Assembly: GCA_036381495.1 (NCBI GenBank)
Contig: DASVCS010000123.1
Span: 62,001-126,000, forward strand
DNA: 64,000 bases
Source: DASVCS01 sp036381495
Lineage (GTDB): Bacteria > Gemmatimonadota > Gemmatimonadetes > Longimicrobiales > RSA9
Reading direction: 5' to 3'
Below are positions 58,093-64,000 of this stretch, one piece after another. A program made the translations under genes and the position numbers. The number at the start of each line of letters is the position of its first letter. Position 1 is the first letter of the stretch. The notes below the pieces were generated by a model. It did no database searches. It was not told the origin of the DNA and saw nothing but the letters and a program-made list of their open reading frames with translations.

Positions 58093-60973
58093 CCCCCGCG
58101 TACTCCTCGACCGGCGGACACGCGCACACCAGGTTGCGGTCGCCGGCGGCGGCGTCGACCAGCCCGACGGAGGGCCAGAACTTGTGCTCGCGCGTCCACG
58201 GCGCCGGATACGCCGCGCGCTCGCGGGAGTACGGCCGATCCCACGTGTCCGCGGTGACTACGTCGGCCGTGTGCGGCGCGTTCCTCAACGGGTTGTTGTT
58301 CCGGTCCAGGCGGCCCTCCTCGATGTCGCGGATCTCTTCGCGGATCAGGATGAGCGCATCGCAGAACCGGTCCAGCTCTTCCTTCGACTCGCTCTCGGTC
58401 GGCTCGATCATGAGCGTCCCCGCCACCGGGAACGAGACCGTGGGCGCGTGGAAGCCGTAATCCATGAGCCGCTTCGCGATGTCCGTCGCATCCACGCCGG
58501 AGGTGGCGCGGAGCGGTCGCGGATCGATGATGCATTCGTGTGCGACCGTGCCGTTGCGCCCCCGGTACAGCACGGGGTAGTGGCCCTCGAGCCGGCGGGC
58601 GATGTAGTTGGCGTTCAGGATCGCCACCTCGCTGGCGCGCTTGAGCCCCTCGCCTCCCATCATGCGGATGTACATCCACGAGATCGGCAGGATGTCCGGG
58701 CTCCCCCACGGCGCCGCGGCGACCGGGCCGATCGCGTCCGCGCCGCCGATCGGCACGACCGGGTGGCCCGGCAGGAACGGCGCGAGGTGTGCGGCGACGC
58801 CGATCGGACCCATCCCCGGGCCGCCGCCGCCGTGCGGGATGCAGAACGTCTTGTGCAGGTTCAGGTGACCCACGTCCGCGCCGAACTCGGCCGGCCGGCA
58901 CAACCCCACCATCGCGTTCATGTTCGCGCCGTCCAGGTAGACCTGGCCGCCGTTGCGGTGGACGATCTCGCAGATCTCGCGGATCCCCTCCTCGAAGATC
59001 CCGTGCGTCGATGGGTAGGTCACCATCAGCGCGGCGAGGTCGTCGCGGTGCCGCTCCGCCTGCGCGCGCAGATCGTCCAGATCGATGTTGCCGTTCTCAT
59101 CCGAGCGGACCACGACCACGCGCAGCCCGGCCATGGTCGCACTCGCCGGGTTCGTCCCGTGCGCGGACTGCGGGATCAGACACACGTCGCGCCGACCCTC
59201 GCCCCGACTCTCATGGTACCGCCGGATCACGAGGAGTCCCGTCAATTCACCCTGCGAACCGGCATTCGGCTGGAGCGACACCCGGTCGAACCCCGTGATC
59301 TCGGCGAGCATCGACTCGAGCTCATCGAAGAGGATCCGGTATCCTTCCGCCTGCGCCGGCGGAGCGAACGGGTGCAGCCGCGCGAAACCGGGCCAGGTGA
59401 TCGGCAGCATCTCCGCGGCCGCGTTCAACTTCATGGTGCACGAGCCGAGCGGGATCATGGAGGTCGTCAGCGACAGATCCCGCGATTCGAGACGCTTGAT
59501 GTAGCGCAGCAGCTCGGTCTCCGAGCGATAGCGGTGGAAGACCGGGTGCGTCAGGTAGGCGCTCGTCCGCGCGAACGGCGCGTCGTACGTCGGGTCGACG
59601 GCCTCGGCCAGCTCCGTCGCCGTGACGTCCGGCGCGCGTCCGCCGGCGAAGACGGCCAGCAGCTCCATCAGCTCGGCGGCGGTCGTGGGCTCGTCCAGCG
59701 CGATCCCGATGCTGGAAGGGCCGAGCGGCCGCAGGTTGATCCGCCGCTCGCGCGCACCGGCGAGCAGTGCATCGCGCGCCGTCTCGGGGACCTCGACCCG
59801 CAACGTGTCGAAGTACGTCTCGTGCGCGATCCGGTACCCCAGCCGACGCAGGCCCTCCGCCAGCGCGGCCGTGAGATGGTGCACCCGCTCGGCAATGCGC
59901 CGGAGCCCATCGGGGCCGTGATAGACCGCGTACATGCTCGCGACCACCGCGAGCAGCACCTGCGCCGTACAGATATTGCTCGTCGCCTTCTCCCGGCGGA
60001 TGTGCTGCTCCCGCGTCTGGAGCGCCATCCGCAGCGCCGGCCGGCCCCGCGCATCCCGCGAGACGCCGATGATCCGCCCCGGAAGCTGTCGCTTGAACTC
60101 CTCCCGCGTCGCGAAGTACGCCGCGTGCGGACCGCCGTAGCCGAGTGGCACGCCGAACCGCTGTGTACTCCCCACCGCCACATCCGCGCCCCACTCGCCC
60201 GGCGGCGTCAGCAACGTGAGGCTCAGCAGGTCCGCCGCCACCGTGACCAGCGCGTCGGCGGCGCGCGCCCGCGCGCAGAAGTCGCGATAGTCGTAGACCT
60301 CGCCGTCCGTCGCCGGGAACTGGAGCAGCGCGCCGAACACCTCCGGTCCGAAGTCGAACGCGCGATGGTCGCCGACCACCAGCTCGATGCCGCGCGCCCG
60401 CGCCCGCGTCCGGACCACCTCGATCGTCTGCGGGTGAGCCGCTTCCGAGATGAAGTAACTGCGCCGATCCGCCGAGCCCCGCAGCGCGAAGCTCATGGAC
60501 ATGGCCTCGGCCGCCGCCGTCGCCTCGTCCAACAGCGACGCATTCGCGATCGGCAACCCCGTCAGATCGATGACCATCGTCTGGAAGTTGAGCAGCGCCT
60601 CCAGACGACCCTGCGAGATCTCCGCCTGATACGGCGTGTACGCCGTGTACCACCCGGGGTTCTCGAGGATGTTGCGCACGATCACCGGCGGGGTGATGCA
60701 GTCGGCATAGCCCATGCCGATGAAGGAACGGAAGATCTCGTTCTTCGCCGCGATACCGCGGATCTCTTCGAGCGCTTCGTACTCGCTGCGCGGCGCACCC
60801 AGTTCGAGCGGGCGCCGGGAGCGGATCGATTCCGGGATCGCCGCGTCGATCAGCGCATCGAGCGACGGGACCCCGATGGTCTCGAGCATTTCGCGGAGCT
60901 CCGCCGCGCCCGGGCCGATGTGACGGCGCGCGAAGGTGTCCGGGAAATCGAGAGGGCCTTGTATATTCTCCAT
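58085..60973 (-). CDS. gcvP: Glycine dehydrogenase (aminomethyl-transferring), single-chain GcvP
   Basis: A 962-residue P-protein of the glycine cleavage system, with both subunits fused as in E. coli. The N-terminal half starts FARRHIGPGAAELREMLETIGVPSL and includes FRSFIGMGYADCITPPVIVRNI. The C-terminal half has the pyridoxal-phosphate lysine in HLNLHKTFCIPHGGGGPGMGPI and SLQPNAGSQGELTGLLVIRRYH. It decarboxylates glycine and loads the aminomethyl group on lipoyl-GcvH. I take ATG 60973 (MENIQGPLDF) as start, since the upstream extension does not resemble GcvP. GGGAAG is very close to it. Confidence 0.96.
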   Translation of the reverse strand: MENIQGPLDFPDTFARRHIGPGAAELREMLETIGVPSLDALIDAAIPESIRSRRPLELGAPRSEYEALEEIRGIAAKNEIFRSFIGMGYADCITPPVIVRNILENPGWYTAYTPYQAEISQGRLEALLNFQTMVIDLTGLPIANASLLDEATAAAEAMSMSFALRGSADRRSYFISEAAHPQTIEVVRTRARARGIELVVGDHRAFDFGPEVFGALLQFPATDGEVYDYRDFCARARAADALVTVAADLLSLTLLTPPGEWGADVAVGSTQRFGVPLGYGGPHAAYFATREEFKRQLPGRIIGVSRDARGRPALRMALQTREQHIRREKATSNICTAQVLLAVVASMYAVYHGPDGLRRIAERVHHLTAALAEGLRRLGYRIAHETYFDTLRVEVPETARDALLAGARERRINLRPLGPSSIGIALDEPTTAAELMELLAVFAGGRAPDVTATELAEAVDPTYDAPFARTSAYLTHPVFHRYRSETELLRYIKRLESRDLSLTTSMIPLGSCTMKLNAAAEMLPITWPGFARLHPFAPPAQAEGYRILFDELESMLAEITGFDRVSLQPNAGSQGELTGLLVIRRYHESRGEGRRDVCLIPQSAHGTNPASATMAGLRVVVVRSDENGNIDLDDLRAQAERHRDDLAALMVTYPSTHGIFEEGIREICEIVHRNGGQVYLDGANMNAMVGLCRPAEFGADVGHLNLHKTFCIPHGGGGPGMGPIGVAAHLAPFLPGHPVVPIGGADAIGPVAAAPWGSPDILPISWMYIRMMGGEGLKRASEVAILNANYIARRLEGHYPVLYRGRNGTVAHECIIDPRPLRATSGVDATDIAKRLMDYGFHAPTVSFPVAGTLMIEPTESESKEELDRFCDALILIREEIRDIEEGRLDRNNNPLRNAPHTADVVTADTWDRPYSRERAAYPAPWTREHKFWPSVGLVDAAAGDRNLVCACPPVEEYAGEG

Positions 60974-60996
60974 TCTTCCCAATCTGTCATCATGGA

Positions 60997-61022
60997 AAAC
61001 GGGCGGCCATGCCTGCCCGCCC
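60997..61022 (-). terminator. Weak hairpin upstream of gcvP
   Basis: On the minus strand GGGCGG and CCGCCC arms (61017-61022 and 61001-61006) flank a 10-base loop and are followed by GTTTTCC. It lies between the UPF0173 gene and gcvP and may attenuate readthrough. Confidence 0.4.
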
Positions 61023-61088
61023 GGAACGCGCACTCGCCACGCAGTTGATACCCCGCCGCACGGCGCCGTTTCCCCTCACCCCCGCCCC

Positions 61089-61206
61089 GGGCTGGGGCTA
61101 GGGTTGGCGCTAGGGAAGGCGGCCCGACCTCCGGAGACGGTCCCCACGCCACGCAGCCTGCCTTCGCAAACCCCAGCCCCGGCCCCAGCCCCAGCCCTAG
61201 CCCTAC
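61089..61206. repeat. C/G-tract repeats in the gcvP-UPF0173 gap
   Basis: Plus-strand G-tracts (GGGCTGGGGCTAGGG at 61089-61103) and C-tracts (six tracts from 61171 to 61203, of CCCCAG and CCCTAG type) face each other across 60 bases. The minus strand after the UPF0173 stop can form a G-quadruplex or a long imperfect hairpin. Confidence 0.7.
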
Positions 61207-61905
61207 TCAGAACTCGTAATCACTGCCGGGGTCGAGGATCACCACTTCCGCGCGATCGCCGACGGCCCGCGCGAAGTCCTGCGGATCCTGCCGGATCTGG
61301 TCGAAGGTGTTGTAGTGCATGGGGATGACGACGCGTGGCTCGATGAACTCGACGGCCTGCACCGCGTCCTCGGGGCCCATCGTGAAGTTGTCGCCGATCG
61401 GCAGGAGCGCGACATCGACCTTCCCACGGAGGAGCTGCATGTCGGTGATCAGCGCCGTATCCCCCGCGTGGTAGAGGCGCTTGGTCGCCTGGCCGCCGGT
61501 CAGTTCGAGCCAGAAGCCGCCCGGTACCGTGGTGTACGCGCCCTCCGTGTCGCCGTGCACCTGGCCGCCGTGCAGCGCGGGCGTCATCTTCACGTAGCCG
61601 AACGAGAACCGGCGCCCGCCACCGATGTGCAGCGGGTGCGCGTTCTCGACGCCCTGCGACTGCGCGAACGCGACGATCTCGAATGTCGAGATGAGCAATG
61701 CGCCCGTCCGCTTCGCGATCTTGATCGCATCGGCGAAATGATCGGCGTGGCCGTGAGTGACCAGGATGAAATCGAGGTCCTCGATCTGGTCCGACCGGAT
61801 GTCGGACAGCGGGTTCTCGTCCAGCCAGGGATCGAAGAGGACGCGGGCGCCCTCGTCGGTGACCAGCGTGAAACAGGAATGGCCGTGCCACGTGAGTCGT
61901 GCCAT
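61207..61905 (-). CDS. UPF0173 metal-dependent hydrolase (MBL fold)
   Basis: A 232-residue metallo-beta-lactamase-fold protein. It begins MARLTWHGHSCFTL, has the metal site VTHGHADHFADAI, then LYHAGDTALITDMQLL and RVVIPMHYNTFDQI, all as in the UPF0173 family. The substrate is unknown for most members. It lies between gcvP and gcvH, all on the minus strand, though nothing links it biochemically to glycine cleavage. The gene is followed at once by the G-rich element. Confidence 0.95.
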   Translation of the reverse strand: MARLTWHGHSCFTLVTDEGARVLFDPWLDENPLSDIRSDQIEDLDFILVTHGHADHFADAIKIAKRTGALLISTFEIVAFAQSQGVENAHPLHIGGGRRFSFGYVKMTPALHGGQVHGDTEGAYTTVPGGFWLELTGGQATKRLYHAGDTALITDMQLLRGKVDVALLPIGDNFTMGPEDAVQAVEFIEPRVVIPMHYNTFDQIRQDPQDFARAVGDRAEVVILDPGSDYEF

Positions 61906-61975
61906 CTTCGCCTCCGAGCCGGCGCCTCGACCGCCGCGCCCGCGTCGCCGGCGCGGCCGCGGTCGGTCAGGGCAG

Positions 61976-62368
61976 TTAACCTTCGCCGATGTGTGATGCG
62001 TACTCTTCCGGTCCGAGCAGCTCGTCCAGCTCGCTCGGGTCCGTGATCCGCAACTTCACCATCCACCCTGCGCCGTAGGGGTCGGTGTTCACTGCCGAGG
62101 GGTCGGCGTCCAGCGCCTGGTTGACTTCGATGACCTCGCCGGAAACGGGCGAGTAGATGTCGCTAACCGCCTTGACGGCCTCGACGGTGCCGAGCACGTC
62201 CGCGCGGCCGAACCGGTCGCCGACCCGCGGCAACTCGACATAGACGACGTCGCCCAGTTCGCCCTGCGCGTAGTCCGTGATCCCGACCAGGTAGACCGAT
62301 GCCTCGTCGGTGGGCTTGAGGTACTCGTGTTCTTCCGAATACAACAGCTCGGCCGGAATCTCCGACAT
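61976..62368 (-). CDS. gcvH: Glycine cleavage system H protein
   Basis: A 130-residue lipoyl carrier of the glycine cleavage system. The lipoylation lysine lies in DVLGTVEAVKAVSDIYSPVSGEVIEVN near residue 63, and the N-terminus LYSEEHEYLKPTDEASVYLVGITDYAQGELGDVVYVELP is standard. The C-terminal GAGWMVKLRITDPSELDELL completes the domain. It receives an octanoyl or lipoyl group, probably through the LipM-like gene nearby. A well-formed promoter lies upstream and its leader is about 36 bases, too short for a glycine riboswitch. Confidence 0.97.
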   Translation of the reverse strand: MSEIPAELLYSEEHEYLKPTDEASVYLVGITDYAQGELGDVVYVELPRVGDRFGRADVLGTVEAVKAVSDIYSPVSGEVIEVNQALDADPSAVNTDPYGAGWMVKLRITDPSELDELLGPEEYASHIGEG

Positions 62369-62411
62369 GTCCCCTCCGTGCGCGCCCCGTGCGTCGTGGA
62401 TTCGTACGCTG

Positions 62412-62441
62412 AGAATAGGCCGTCGGTCCGGCGAGCGTCAA
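62412..62441 (-). promoter_or_regulatory. Predicted promoter of gcvH
   Basis: On the minus strand TTGACG (62441-62436) and TATTCT (62417-62412) are 18 bases apart. Both boxes match five and four of six consensus bases. Transcription would start near 62405. Confidence 0.75.
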
Positions 62442-62577
62442 GCCCGCGCGACCGCGTGGCCGGGTCGTGCGCGGCGGGCGCGCGGCCGCCGGTGATGCGG
62501 CCGTCGTGCGCGCCGCGTCGGCGCATGGCCGCGGAGGGCGTAGACGGCCCCGGGATGCGCGGGCCGGGACGCTGGTG

Positions 62578-62826
62578 TCACGCTCCGGCCGGCGGTCCAG
62601 CCGGCGCGTCCGGGGTCCGGATGACGGCGAGGCGACGGATGATCTCGGTCAGCCGGCGGAGCTCCGCTTCGACGACCCGCAGGCTTTCGAGCACTTCGGG
62701 GTCGTGGACGGCGGGATCTTCGAGCAGGAGCTGGACGTGCCCGATGGCCGCCGTGAGCGGGTTGTTCGCATCGTGGCGCACGGACCGCACGAGCTCGGCG
62801 ACCCGAGCATATTCCGCAGCATCCAT
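62578..62826 (-). CDS. Stand-alone histidine kinase DHp-like (HisKA) protein
   Basis: An 82-residue protein that is little more than a dimerisation/phosphotransfer helix pair. It contains LVRSVRHDANNPLTAAIGHVQLLLEDP near residues 15-40; the histidine followed by D-x-N-N-P is the H-box of HisKA domains, and helices predicted in ESLRVVEAELRRLTEIIRRLAVI form the second half. There is no HATPase domain, no receiver and no membrane segment. ATG 62826 has AGGAGG seven bases upstream; the ATG two codons earlier is too close to it. A promoter is visible upstream. It may be a phosphotransfer or partner protein; phosphorylation is not proven. Confidence 0.75.
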   Translation of the reverse strand: MDAAEYARVAELVRSVRHDANNPLTAAIGHVQLLLEDPAVHDPEVLESLRVVEAELRRLTEIIRRLAVIRTPDAPAGPPAGA

Positions 62827-62858
62827 CGGCATTCCTCCTGGGCGGCAGCGTGTAGCGC

Positions 62859-62888
62859 AGTATAGGGCGGCGTCGATGCCGGGAGCAA
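62859..62888 (-). promoter_or_regulatory. Predicted promoter of the DHp-like gene
   Basis: On the minus strand TTGCTC (62888-62883) and TATACT (62864-62859) are 18 bases apart. The -10 box matches five of six bases. Transcription would start close to 62852. Confidence 0.65.
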
Positions 62889-63094
62889 GCAGGACGGGGC
62901 CGCGGGGCGCTCCGAGCCCGCCGTTGCGCGGGCGCGCCGGTGGCGGGGAACCTTCGCCCCGGCGTCGGCGTACTGGGAAGTGCCGCGTCGAACGGCGCGG
63001 CAGGGGCCACCCGCCCCGACCCCAGGTGGCGGGGTGCGGTGGACCGCGGGGCTATGGACCCGCTGGCGTTGGTGCCCACACGACCACTCAACCG
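62889..63094. other. GC-rich intergenic stretch
   Basis: I recognise no gene or clear signal in these 206 bases between the divergent DHp-like gene and the small plus-strand ORF. Confidence 0.5.
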
Positions 63095-63107
63095 AGGAGG
63101 TGATCCT

Positions 63108-63170
63108 TTGTCCAGTCCGAGTATCGCGCGCAATCTGACACGGGCAAGCGATCGCCGCATCGGCGCTTAG
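63108..63170 (+). CDS. Possible 20-residue peptide with perfect Shine-Dalgarno
   Basis: AGGAGGTGATCC at 63095-63106 pairs over its whole length with the 16S anti-Shine-Dalgarno and is followed one base later by TTG. The TTG opens a 20-codon frame ending in TAG, with product (M)SSPSIARNLTRASDRRIG-A. The LTRASDRRIG part resembles the first residues of PspC-domain proteins, so it may be a remnant of such a gene. A strong terminator lies 130 bases downstream. Coding use is uncertain. Confidence 0.4.
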   Translation: MSSPSIARNLTRASDRRIGA

Positions 63171-63299
63171 CCGATCCACTGCGCGAGTACTGTCCGCGTC
63201 GACGGGAATGCCGTTCCTCGGTGTGCGCCGTCGCCCTGCCGGCGTCGGGGCGCACGAGTGGAGGCTCGCGGCATCGCGTCAGATTGCGGCAACCCTACG

Positions 63300-63330
63300 G
63301 CGCCACCGGAGCCATTCCGGTGGCGCTTTT
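63300..63330 (+). terminator. Rho-independent terminator
   Basis: GCGCCACCGGA (63300-63310) and TCCGGTGGCGC (63316-63326) form a perfect 11-base-pair stem with a five-base loop, followed by TTTT. It would end transcription from the small ORF region ahead of the acyl-CoA dehydrogenase gene. Confidence 0.9.
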
Positions 63331-63521
63331 GCATCGGTGCAACGAACGCGCGGCCGGGTGGGTAATACGAGCCGGACGGATCCCCGGCCGGCCGAAACGG
63401 ATGCGGTGGACGGGAACGGGCTGCCCGCCGGCGTGGATCTGGACCGGCCGCCGGGCCGACCGTAGGATTCCCGCAACCGCCGACATCACATTTCGACCAC
63501 GACGACGTGAGGAGAGGCAGC

Positions 63522-64000
63522 ATGTCCGTGCTGGTACCGGAAGCGGAGCGTTCGCCGCTGACCGTGTTGACGGAAGACGAAAGCATGTTCCGCGATGCCG
63601 TGCGACAGTTCGCCGACGAGGTGGTCGCCGGCCGGGTCGCGGAGATGGACGCCGCCGGGCGGCTGGATCCGGAGCTGATTCCCCAGCTCTTCGAGTTGGG
63701 GCTGATGGGGATCGAGATCCCCGAACCGTGGGGTGGCGCGGGCGGCTCGTTCTTCACCTCGGTGCTCGTCGTCGAGCAGTTGTCGCGCGTCGACCCGAGT
63801 GTCGGCGTGTTCGTGGACGTACAGAACACACTGGTCAACAACTGCCTCCTGCGGTTCGGCAACGAGGCGCAGAAGGCGCGCTACTGCCCGCGCCTTGCCA
63901 CGGACACGGTGGGCGCCTACGCCCTCTCGGAGGCCGGATCGGGTTCCGATGCCTTCGCGCTCCGCACGCGCGCCCGCCCCGACGGCGACCACTGGCGGCT
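63522..64000 (+). CDS. Acyl-CoA dehydrogenase, partial (C-terminus outside window)
   Basis: The first 159 residues of an acyl-CoA dehydrogenase. The N-terminal helical domain (LTEDESMFRDAVRQFADEVVAGRVAEMD, then LFELGLMGIEIPEPWGGAGG) is complete, and the beta domain starts with GAYALSEAGSGSDAFALRTRA, the FAD-contact segment. It should oxidise acyl-CoA thioesters and pass electrons to ETF; chain length and branching preference cannot be told from this part. ATG 63522 has GAGGAGAGG seven bases upstream. The frame is open at the window edge. Confidence 0.95.
   Translation, partial: MSVLVPEAERSPLTVLTEDESMFRDAVRQFADEVVAGRVAEMDAAGRLDPELIPQLFELGLMGIEIPEPWGGAGGSFFTSVLVVEQLSRVDPSVGVFVDVQNTLVNNCLLRFGNEAQKARYCPRLATDTVGAYALSEAGSGSDAFALRTRARPDGDHWR

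Noticed and set aside
57875..61048. A plus-strand open frame of over 1,000 codons opposite gcvP
   Set aside because: It is the antisense shadow of gcvP, with no ribosome-binding site or recognisable domain.
62369..62411. Glycine riboswitch ahead of gcvH
   Set aside because: The leader from the predicted start is about 36 bases and lacks the aptamer core.
63090..63110. Possible 16S rRNA 3' end on the minus strand
   Set aside because: Only the 12 bases GGATCACCTCCT match; the preceding 16S sequence is absent, so it is a strong Shine-Dalgarno read backwards.
1..64000. CRISPR array or restriction, abortive-infection or other defence operon
   Set aside because: No regularly spaced direct repeats and no nuclease, methylase or known defence domains were seen in any gene.

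Overview
The window is very GC-rich DNA with dense genes, GTGA, ATGA and TGATG overlaps and many GTG or TTG starts. The best taxonomic guess is a member of Gemmatimonadota or a close relative. The clues are a GWxTD-domain lipoprotein, a PadR regulator with a giant MacB/FtsX-type permease of the ADOP kind, TonB receptors carrying carboxypeptidase-regulatory-like domains, and many VOC, YCII and DUF6596-sigma genes. No rRNA, tRNA or CRISPR array was recognised, so this placement is inference from gene content.

Region 1 (1-25 kb) is accessory. It holds two pairs of ECF sigma factor with YCII protein (the first cut by the window edge), five small VOC proteins counting one at 28 kb, three methyltransferase-type genes, a B3-like metallo-beta-lactamase-fold enzyme, a CPBP protease, HAD, NUDIX, HIT, DHFR-like and SnoaL-like proteins. 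It also carries much decay: a truncated methyltransferase, a DUF3089 gene frameshifted at a run of eight G, a hydrolase cut by a dead IS3-type element with readable terminal inverted repeats, and scraps of two other transposases. A palindromic intergenic repeat of about 95 bp occurs six times between 7.5 and 33 kb, five copies in the same orientation.

Region 2 (21-34 kb) mixes DNA repair (Fpg, AlkA-type glycosylase), a phosphate module (DUF47 plus PiT) behind a good promoter, and a TonB receptor followed at once by its own ECF sigma and anti-sigma factors.

Region 3 (34-46 kb) contains a metallo-hydrolase/rhodanese fusion that lacks both rhodanese cysteines, a DUF1460 cell-wall amidase-like protein, the overlapping operon egtB-egtD-egtA for ergothioneine, an orphan TonB plug protein without a barrel, DNA polymerase I and a cold-shock gene with clear promoter and terminator.

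Region 4 (46-64 kb) has a polyprenol kinase-like membrane protein, a TPR-rich lytic transglycosylase, the GWxTD lipoprotein, a dead ExbB/TolQ remnant, a complete oligopeptide ABC importer (ATPases, permeases, binding lipoprotein), then LipM-like octanoyltransferase, gcvP, a UPF0173 hydrolase and gcvH, which together supply glycine cleavage and its lipoyl arm. The end holds a stand-alone histidine-kinase DHp-like protein, a tiny ORF with a perfect Shine-Dalgarno sequence, a strong terminator, and the start of an acyl-CoA dehydrogenase.
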